From: CAZDBS01 sp964503775
Lineage (GTDB): Bacteria > Patescibacteriota > Saccharimonadia > Saccharimonadales > CAZDBS01
Assembly (NCBI GenBank): GCA_964503775.1
Contig: CAZDBS010000020.1
Location: 1-10,689 of the forward strand
Direction of reading: 5' to 3'
DNA length: 10,689 nucleotides
A model generated the notes under the pieces. The model was not told the DNA's origin, searched no databases, and saw only the letters and a list, made by a program, of their open reading frames with translations. How positions within the stretch are numbered: the first letter of the stretch is position 1; each line of letters starts with the position of its first letter. Below, piece by piece: positions 1-5,734 of the stretch. A program made the translations under genes and the position numbers.

Positions 1-4
1 CCAT
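1..4 (-). CDS. Possible first codon of the next gene downstream of VirB4 (partial)
   Basis: On the minus strand, the VirB4 stop is followed by a GAGGAAG purine stretch and then an ATG at 4-2, about six bases after AGGA. This is good Shine-Dalgarno spacing, so a further T4SS-operon gene probably begins here. An alternative ATG at 17-15 directly abuts the VirB4 stop and would read M-R-K-L-H, which resembles a signal-peptide n-region, but it has a poorer ribosome site. Almost none of the gene is inside the window, so its product cannot be named. Confidence 0.35.
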
Positions 5-17
5 GGAGCTTCCTCAT

Positions 18-1934
18 CTAGGCTGGAGTTCCGCTGTTATAAGATTGGTTGACATCGTTGGCGACATTGTTGGCTTGGGAGTTCTGTAGCTGCTCGAGCT
101 GTTGGAGACGGTTGGGGTTAGTCTCGATGAGCGATGCCTCGGTTGGAGAGGCGGCTATTTGAACATGAACATGGTTTTGGCCGGCGAAGAACAACCCCTG
201 CCCTACCGGGAAATTACTGAGGCGCTTTTTCTCCTCACTGGTGAGTTTAAATACTTCAGCCAGCACATCAACCGCCGAGGTGGATTGTTTGAGCAGGATT
301 TGCATGGAAGCATTGGCGACGATCGCTCGTCCCATGCGTGAACCCATGAAGTCCTCGACGTCTTGGGTGACAGTCGTCAGGCTGAGGTTGTATTTGCGAG
401 CTCGTTTGGCAAGGCTGAACATGAAATTAGCCGAATCTTCGTACTTCATAAGTTGCCAAGCCTCCTCGATGATCAGCATGCGCTTGCGCTTGTCGCTTTT
501 GGTTTTGTTCCAGATATAGTTGAGCACGATATACATAGCGACCGGTCGGAGTTCGTCCTCTAGATCGCGGATGTTGAATACCACCATCGAGTTGTTGATA
601 TCGACATTGCTTTGCTGTGAGAAAATGCCGGCGAATGTTCCGGTGGTGTATTTGCGAAGTCGTTGAGCCAATTGCGGACCAGTTCCCTGCATATGCAGCA
701 GCGTGTCGTAGAGATCGCCGATGGTCGGTGGCGTGACATTATGAGTCAACGGATCGTTGGTGATACCGGCTTTGGCATAGGTGTCGATGAGAGCTTGGTC
801 TAGGTCAGCCTCTTCAACCGGACTGAGTGCTGGGGCGAAGAGTGAGGCGTTATTTCCCGCCATTTGGGCTTGAGCGCCACCCATCATCAGACGCAGCAGA
901 CCGTGCAGGGTGATGAGGTTGGTGCGGAGAGCGTTATCGGCATCTTCCGAATCAATAACTTTTGGCAGGTCGAAGGGGTTGATACGCGTGACGGAGTTCA
1001 GGCTGAGACGGATGTAGCTCCCGCCGACCGCCTCACACATCCGTTGGTATTCATTCTCAGGGTCAATGATCATGATCTCGGTGCCCATCATCATCGAGCG
1101 CAACGCCTCGAGCTTCACGGTGAATGATTTACCCGCACCAGATTTGGCGAAGACTACCATGTTGGCATTCTCGAGACTGTACCGATCAAAAATCACAAGG
1201 CCGGAGTTGTGCATGTTGATGCCATAGAGGATGCCGTTTTCTTGGGTAAGATCAGCTGAGGTAAACGGAAAACTCGTACTGAGTGCACCTGTGTTCATGT
1301 TGCGTCTGACCTGGAGTTGATCGACGAGCTGTGGCACAGTCGAGTTAAAACCCTGCTCCATCTGGGATGACGAGGGCTTGCTATAGACAAGTTGTTGGCC
1401 GAGGATGGATTCGACTTTGCGCTGCACAAACTCAAGTTCTTGGAGTGACGAAGCGTAGAGGGTGAAATAAAACCCAAATCGGAAGAATCTCTCTTCCCCG
1501 ACTTGCAGTTTGTCTCGCAATTCCTCGGCGTCTTGGATAGCGGCTTCCTTGCCTGGATCGCGCACCTTTCCCTTCTCCACATCGATCATACGCCCGGCCT
1601 CGAGTTGGGTTACTTTTTTGCGCAAGTTCTCGAGGACGACCTGACTTTCGACCGGGTAGATAAACATCGAGATATCGATGACTTCGTCGAGGTTGATAAT
1701 TGGCGAGAGCCACCCAGTGTAGAGTTGCCTCGGGTAGCCATACACATAGAATGAACGTGCAAATCGCGTACCTAGTTGGAAGTAGCCAGCGTTGTAAATC
1801 AACGAACTCGGTGCGATGAAATCTCGGAGTGCGGTGATGCCTTTGCGAAAAGCCATCTCCACTTCCATTTGCTCTCGAGCACGCTGTTGAGCAGCGATAT
1901 GGATAGGATCGGTGGGTCGTTTTTTCTTGGCCAT
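18..1934 (-). CDS. virB4: VirB4-family T4SS ATPase (conjugation motor)
   Basis: This is the energising ATPase of the secretion machine, expected at the cytoplasmic face of the inner complex, where it drives pilus subunit handling and substrate transport. The 638-aa protein has a basic N-terminus and a VirB4/TraC-type middle region (about 25-200). The RecA-like ATPase domain carries a Walker A motif AKSGAGKS at 263-270 (Lys269) and a DPENEY motif at 291-296. A Walker B-like strand LIIEEAWQL follows at 487-495, and a TTVTQD motif typical of VirB4/VirD4 ATPases at 520-525. The usual Walker B Asp-Glu is Glu-Glu here. It is shorter than Agrobacterium VirB4 (about 790 aa) because the first N-terminal part is encoded by the preceding gene. 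Its ATG shares one base with that gene's TAA stop (TAATG at 1936-1932), which suggests translational coupling. A GAGGA sits about ten bases upstream. The C-terminal 35 residues are Gln/Asn-rich. The family call is firm; the transported substrate is unknown. Confidence 0.95.
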   Translation of the reverse strand: MAKKKRPTDPIHIAAQQRAREQMEVEMAFRKGITALRDFIAPSSLIYNAGYFQLGTRFARSFYVYGYPRQLYTGWLSPIINLDEVIDISMFIYPVESQVVLENLRKKVTQLEAGRMIDVEKGKVRDPGKEAAIQDAEELRDKLQVGEERFFRFGFYFTLYASSLQELEFVQRKVESILGQQLVYSKPSSSQMEQGFNSTVPQLVDQLQVRRNMNTGALSTSFPFTSADLTQENGILYGINMHNSGLVIFDRYSLENANMVVFAKSGAGKSFTVKLEALRSMMMGTEIMIIDPENEYQRMCEAVGGSYIRLSLNSVTRINPFDLPKVIDSEDADNALRTNLITLHGLLRLMMGGAQAQMAGNNASLFAPALSPVEEADLDQALIDTYAKAGITNDPLTHNVTPPTIGDLYDTLLHMQGTGPQLAQRLRKYTTGTFAGIFSQQSNVDINNSMVVFNIRDLEDELRPVAMYIVLNYIWNKTKSDKRKRMLIIEEAWQLMKYEDSANFMFSLAKRARKYNLSLTTVTQDVEDFMGSRMGRAIVANASMQILLKQSTSAVDVLAEVFKLTSEEKKRLSNFPVGQGLFFAGQNHVHVQIAASPTEASLIETNPNRLQQLEQLQNSQANNVANDVNQSYNSGTPA

Positions 1935-2776
1935 TATTCGAGCGTCCTCGTGAGATTACTTGGCGTCACTTCACCTTGTCCCTTGGTGATAATCGGTGCA
2001 TTGAGGGTGCTGAAATCACGAATTGGCTGATGGGTTGCGGTGTCAGGATTGTATGCATCGTAGTAGAGCTCAATCAGCTCTTGGGTATCAAGGGGCAGAC
2101 TATGGACACCAACCTGAGAGAGTCCAGACATCACAGCTTGGACACGGTTTCGGAGTTCGGTCTTGGCTTTCTCGAGGTCCATCTCGTTGACTACGACCTG
2201 AGTGACCTTTTTATTGAAGCTTAGGAGATCCCCGAAAAACTTCTTGCTCTGGCCTTTGACGTTGGAGAGATCGGTGTTGGGGTAATACGGGATCACGACG
2301 TAGAATCGCTTATCCATGATGTTGACCTGTTCGGTGAGTCCGGCGATGAACTCGATGTAATCTTCCATGAGGAGGGCGAGCAACATGTTCTCGTGCTCCA
2401 TCCTGATCTTGTTGAGTCGTTCAAGATAGGGTCGCAGGTCGACGCGAGTCGAACGCATAAAGATCTGGACCGGAAAGAACAGAGAGTTGATAAACGCTTG
2501 ATAGCCATACTCGATCGCCTCCCGTTCCTGCGGGCTCATGAGATCAAAATTGATCGATTTACACATGATAACCGAGCGGAACGAGCCGTCATCCATGATG
2601 ACGATACCGTCACGAACTTCAGCGACCTTCAGGGTGTTTTGGGTGCTGTTAGGATTGCTTTTGGGTGCTTGAATCGGAGCCGGTGGTTTCCCGAGCGGTA
2701 TCGCTGCCCTTGCCCCTAGTTGTGGGTTGGCAGAATGGTACTGCGGTGGTTGAGCTGGTTGTTGTCCAGGAGGCAT
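1934..2776 (-). CDS. TraC/VirB4 N-terminal-domain protein, partner of the VirB4 ATPase
   Basis: This 280-aa protein has no Walker motifs and no membrane segment. Residues 1-50 are a Pro/Gln/Asn-rich, probably disordered leader. Residues 50-170 look like the first N-terminal subdomain of TraC/CD1110-type VirB4 proteins. Key stretches are VAEVRDGIVIMDDGSFRSVI (51-70), FPVQIFMRSTRVD (101-113), and RFYVVIPYY at 157-165. Residues 195-250 are helical and acidic/basic. The next gene is a VirB4 ATPase lacking exactly this part, and the two overlap by one base. I infer that the pair forms a split VirB4 that assembles in trans. The arrangement resembles that of other Patescibacteria T4SS loci, as far as I recall. 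The ATG at 2776 is preceded by only a distant GGGGA (about 15 nt), so ribosome loading is probably weak or coupled to the upstream gene, whose stop is 48 nt away. The exact function is inferred from family resemblance and context. Confidence 0.8.
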   Translation of the reverse strand: MPPGQQPAQPPQYHSANPQLGARAAIPLGKPPAPIQAPKSNPNSTQNTLKVAEVRDGIVIMDDGSFRSVIMCKSINFDLMSPQEREAIEYGYQAFINSLFFPVQIFMRSTRVDLRPYLERLNKIRMEHENMLLALLMEDYIEFIAGLTEQVNIMDKRFYVVIPYYPNTDLSNVKGQSKKFFGDLLSFNKKVTQVVVNEMDLEKAKTELRNRVQAVMSGLSQVGVHSLPLDTQELIELYYDAYNPDTATHQPIRDFSTLNAPIITKGQGEVTPSNLTRTLE

Positions 2777-2824
2777 AAGATCTACGTTTGTTCCCCACTC
2801 TTAATAGACGGTAGTGAGTATGGC

Positions 2825-3730
2825 CTAGCGGAGGTTTATCACTTCGTCGTTAGTCAATTCATCCTCAGGCACAGATTTGTTGACCTCTCGAGATATAGTT
2901 TCCACACTCAGATCACTGTTGTGAGCTAGGCTTAGTATAACAGGCGACGAAGACGGTGTCACGGGCGCGACTAACGATGCTGCTGGATCCGGTTGAGGGG
3001 TGGTTGTGGTTGCTTGGGACAACGACGCTGCGGACTGCGATGTGTGCGGTGTTGCTTGTGGTGTATGGCTGGCACGGACCGCCTGCTGCATACGATTGTT
3101 CAGCGAGGAGCGTTGCTTCTCGTGCTCGGCTCTGAGAAGTTCATCGAAATGGTGACTCACTTGACTAGCCCCCGCACTGAACATGTCATCCGCTTCCCTA
3201 ATGTCGACAGGTGCCATGTCGGGCGCTGCGACATCTTGATTGACGAGTCGATCACTGGATTGTGTCGGTTGGATCATGGTTGTCGGGGTGTACTGATTGA
3301 TACTGATGTTTTTGACAGCCCAGCCTCGACTATCAAGCGTGTTGGCGAGAAGTTTTAGGCGGCTCTGGACCTGATTTTGGTTGAGGCCATCAGTATAGGT
3401 CCTCGTATCGCGCTTCGGTGCAGTGATTTTCACTAGTTGACTGAGACCAGACTGATCCCAAATACGGCGTCGGGGCTTGAAATAGTAGTGCAGCATGGCC
3501 GCGAACCACACCTCATTGGGTTGTTGACGAGATATTGGCGCGGCCAAAAATCCAGCGATGGCCATCACGGGCAACATCGGCAAGACAAGCAGGATATTGA
3601 TACGACTCAACATCCATGCACTCCACCCTGCCAGCAGGAAAATGATAGAAAATATAAACTGCCGCAGAGTCAGCGGTCCTAAGATATGGTCTTCAGCCTC
3701 AACATCCTGAGGCACCTTGTACACAGCCAT
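2825..3730 (-). CDS. PrgI-family T4SS membrane protein with long disordered tail
   Basis: PrgI-family proteins are small inner-membrane components encoded just before VirB4 in Gram-positive and CPR conjugation clusters, in the VirB3 position. Residues 1-20 (starting MAVYKVPQDVEAEDHILGPL) form a cytoplasmic leader typical of the family. Two hydrophobic helices follow at about 22-41 and 45-64, then the conserved-looking NEVWFAAMLHYYFKPRRRIW stretch at 72-91. A second soluble segment near 119-142 (VQSRLKLLANTLDSRGWAVK) seems to recur in Patescibacteria homologues. The remainder is Ser/Thr/Pro/Gln/Ala-rich (about 220-270) and ends acidic. At 301 aa it is far longer than the roughly 100-aa minimal family member. 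The ATG at 3730 has no Shine-Dalgarno, but a perfect TATAAT ends six bases upstream, which supports a leaderless start. The gene probably opens the prgI-traC-virB4 operon. Homology is well supported; the role of the tail is unknown. Confidence 0.88.
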   Translation of the reverse strand: MAVYKVPQDVEAEDHILGPLTLRQFIFSIIFLLAGWSAWMLSRINILLVLPMLPVMAIAGFLAAPISRQQPNEVWFAAMLHYYFKPRRRIWDQSGLSQLVKITAPKRDTRTYTDGLNQNQVQSRLKLLANTLDSRGWAVKNISINQYTPTTMIQPTQSSDRLVNQDVAAPDMAPVDIREADDMFSAGASQVSHHFDELLRAEHEKQRSSLNNRMQQAVRASHTPQATPHTSQSAASLSQATTTTPQPDPAASLVAPVTPSSSPVILSLAHNSDLSVETISREVNKSVPEDELTNDEVINLR

Positions 3731-3736
3731 AGCACT

Positions 3737-3742
3737 ATTATA
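3737..3742 (-). promoter_or_regulatory. -10 box of a probable leaderless promoter for the PrgI gene
   Basis: A perfect TATAAT on the minus strand lies in the 37-nt gap between the 637-aa gene and prgI. Its last base is six nucleotides from the prgI ATG, so transcription would begin at or next to the A of ATG. There is no good -35 hexamer at 16-18 nt spacing (TATAAC at 17 nt). The assignment rests on the -10 match, its position, and its similarity to the other start sites in the window. Confidence 0.55.
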
Positions 3743-3767
3743 CTAAGGCTTTACTTTTTGTTATAGC

Positions 3768-5681
3768 TTATCGCCGATTTCTGCCGGTTCTTGACTGTTC
3801 TCTACTATTTCTAAGGTCTTCTTGAACACGTTGCATATCTTCTGAGTTATAAGCAACTCGCCAATCACGGGGCTTACCACCAGGATATTTTGCGTTTAGT
3901 TCTAGCCATCGTTGGTACTCGGGGTTTGGTCGCCGAGTTTGTTCTCGCGTTCGAGGATCGATTTCGACAATTGTTCTCAGTATATTGCCCAGTCGCACTC
4001 CTTCACTTAAGTGGCGTCGCTCTTGTCGCTCGTCACGCTCCAATATATCAACAGCGTGCTCAGGTGAATTAGATCGAGAATTCACTCGTGCTAATGCTTT
4101 CGCATCAGTAGGTGTTGCACTACCCCTACTATCAACTTCAATTGGTGTTCTACTCCATTGTTTCTGTAGCAATGTTTCAGGTGTTGAGCCTCGAGTGTCG
4201 GCGCTAAGCGATTGTACCTCGGAGTTAGGGTTATAAGAGCCAGCACCATGGCCAATTGCATGCAACACAGATCCGAGATCAAGCCCACCAGGCATGACAA
4301 TGCCTGAGGATTTTACAAACTGCGGCTGACCAGGTCGGCCATCGTGCAAATAGTCGCGATCAATTCGGAGTGACTGTACTTGACCACCCGAGCGAGTTGT
4401 AGTTGTCGGGTGCACGCGTTCATCAAGTCCAACGACGTGAAGGTGGCCATGTCCTTGAGCCTCCGTATTTACAACAGTGCCATCGGGCAGAGTTCTTTCA
4501 AGTGTGGCCTTTCGTGAATTTCGAAACTCACGAGTTCCAATATGCCTACCCCGTCTTACTGCCAACTTTGAAGTGTCGACCGGTGTCGGCGTATATCCAT
4601 TAATGAGCATTCTAAGTGTTACATCTTGCGTACCAACAGGACCAGCTTCGAGTACCTCATCAAGAAGAGTTTCAGAAATGTTTGATTTTACGCCTTGATA
4701 TTTATCAATGTATTTCTGCAAACGTTTCTGGAGTGTGTTTCTTGCTCCCAGCAATTGGGTTCGAGTCTCGGGTGTGGCGGTATTATGAGCTCGAGTTGTA
4801 TCTGCTAATTGAACTTGTAGTCTTTCAATAACATTAGCTAGCCCGCAGAGCTGAGAATAAACAATTTCTGGGTCGGTAGGGGTTTCTATAAGCGAATCGG
4901 GTCTTGTGAGTTGGTTTTGCTCTTCCTTCACTGTAGTTAGCTTCTTGTACAGCTCATCACCTGCGTCTAGTTGACCGTTTTTATACAACAATTCGACGCG
5001 CAGCATCTCGAAATGATAACGTTGAGATAAACTGTTGAGTTGTGATTCCGGAATGACGCCCATAACCTGAATATCATCAAGTATTTGAAGGGCTAAGTCG
5101 GTGTCTACTAGAGAACGGATTGAATTGCGTAGTGCATTAAACTCCTCGGGTTGTGGAGCAATGTCAACACTGTCACCTCGAATATTTGCAACTAGATCCC
5201 CACATTGTTCAGCGATCCGTCGAATATGCACTTGATCTGATAGGTGTCCGAGAATACTTGCATAATCATCATGCATGGCGCCCGCCGCTTCCTGGAGCCT
5301 AATTACCCCTTCTTGGCCCATGATCGTGAGGAGTGAAAGCTCTGCAGCATTGCGTTTTGCTGGCGTGCTATCGAAGCAACCCATATCATGCATTGTATCG
5401 ATAGTTTTTATGAATTCTTCCTGAGCTGGAGCGGCAAGACCATAGGGTGGTTTTAATTCCCCAATTTCGGAACGTGCCGCAATGCCGAGGTTGGTTAAAT
5501 CATGAGACAGTAACTCCGCATCACTTCCATCTCCGAGTCGGTCGGCTAGTTTTTGTGAAGTGCGGTGCAACAAATCGACCCGCTGTTCGTCATCATCAAT
5601 GGCATAAAACTCATTCTCAAATACATCTTCAAGTCGACTTGAAGTTTGCTCGTACCAATGTTGTGTATTTGCTTCTGACAT
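3768..5681 (-). CDS. Unrecognised 637-aa soluble protein inside the T4SS cluster
   Basis: I do not recognise this family. The protein has no signal peptide and no membrane helix, so it is probably cytoplasmic at least at first. Residues 1-345 are acidic and mostly helical, and 275-330 could form a coiled coil. Residues 346-480 are richer in predicted beta strands and hold a histidine cluster HGHLH at 411-415 plus His424. Residues 480-637 are polar, Ser/Thr/Arg-rich and increasingly basic. The C-terminal segment ends in an Arg/Ser/Gln/Asn-rich tail (last residues SRTGRNRR). It sits between the VirB6-like and PrgI genes, with its own promoter upstream (TTGACA, 17-nt spacer, TAATGT) and a -10 box six bases before the ATG. 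The insertion between core T4SS genes, the soluble character and the basic C-terminus make a secreted cargo or substrate-adaptor role possible, but that is speculation. An accessory scaffold protein is equally possible. The reading frame itself is secure. Confidence 0.85.
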   Translation of the reverse strand: MSEANTQHWYEQTSSRLEDVFENEFYAIDDDEQRVDLLHRTSQKLADRLGDGSDAELLSHDLTNLGIAARSEIGELKPPYGLAAPAQEEFIKTIDTMHDMGCFDSTPAKRNAAELSLLTIMGQEGVIRLQEAAGAMHDDYASILGHLSDQVHIRRIAEQCGDLVANIRGDSVDIAPQPEEFNALRNSIRSLVDTDLALQILDDIQVMGVIPESQLNSLSQRYHFEMLRVELLYKNGQLDAGDELYKKLTTVKEEQNQLTRPDSLIETPTDPEIVYSQLCGLANVIERLQVQLADTTRAHNTATPETRTQLLGARNTLQKRLQKYIDKYQGVKSNISETLLDEVLEAGPVGTQDVTLRMLINGYTPTPVDTSKLAVRRGRHIGTREFRNSRKATLERTLPDGTVVNTEAQGHGHLHVVGLDERVHPTTTTRSGGQVQSLRIDRDYLHDGRPGQPQFVKSSGIVMPGGLDLGSVLHAIGHGAGSYNPNSEVQSLSADTRGSTPETLLQKQWSRTPIEVDSRGSATPTDAKALARVNSRSNSPEHAVDILERDERQERRHLSEGVRLGNILRTIVEIDPRTREQTRRPNPEYQRWLELNAKYPGGKPRDWRVAYNSEDMQRVQEDLRNSREQSRTGRNRR

Positions 5682-5687
5682 GAGTTA

Positions 5688-5716
5688 ACATTAGCACATT
5701 CGTGATCTGTTGTCAA
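5688..5716 (-). promoter_or_regulatory. Sigma70-type promoter for the 637-aa gene, leaderless
   Basis: On the minus strand, a perfect -35 TTGACA (5716-5711) is followed by a 17-nt spacer and a -10-like TAATGT (5693-5688), preceded by an extended TGC. The -10 hexamer is poor against TATAAT (3/6) but fits the relaxed TANNNT form. It ends six bases before the ATG at 5681, so the transcript would start at the start codon. No Shine-Dalgarno lies between. The -35 falls in the 53-nt gap downstream of the VirB6-like gene, so this gene may be transcribed separately from it. Confidence 0.6.
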
Positions 5717-5734
5717 CTAGTACGTGCAGTAGTT

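Noticed and set aside
1939..1950. Small hairpin CGAG-GACG-CTCG overlapping the GAGGA before virB4, a possible ribosome-site switch
   Set aside because: A four-base stem is too short to distinguish from chance, and the start is already explained by the one-base overlap with the upstream stop.
3731..3767. Possible terminator between the 637-aa gene and prgI (A/T-rich run)
   Set aside because: No GC-rich stem precedes the run of A residues; the segment is better explained as promoter DNA.
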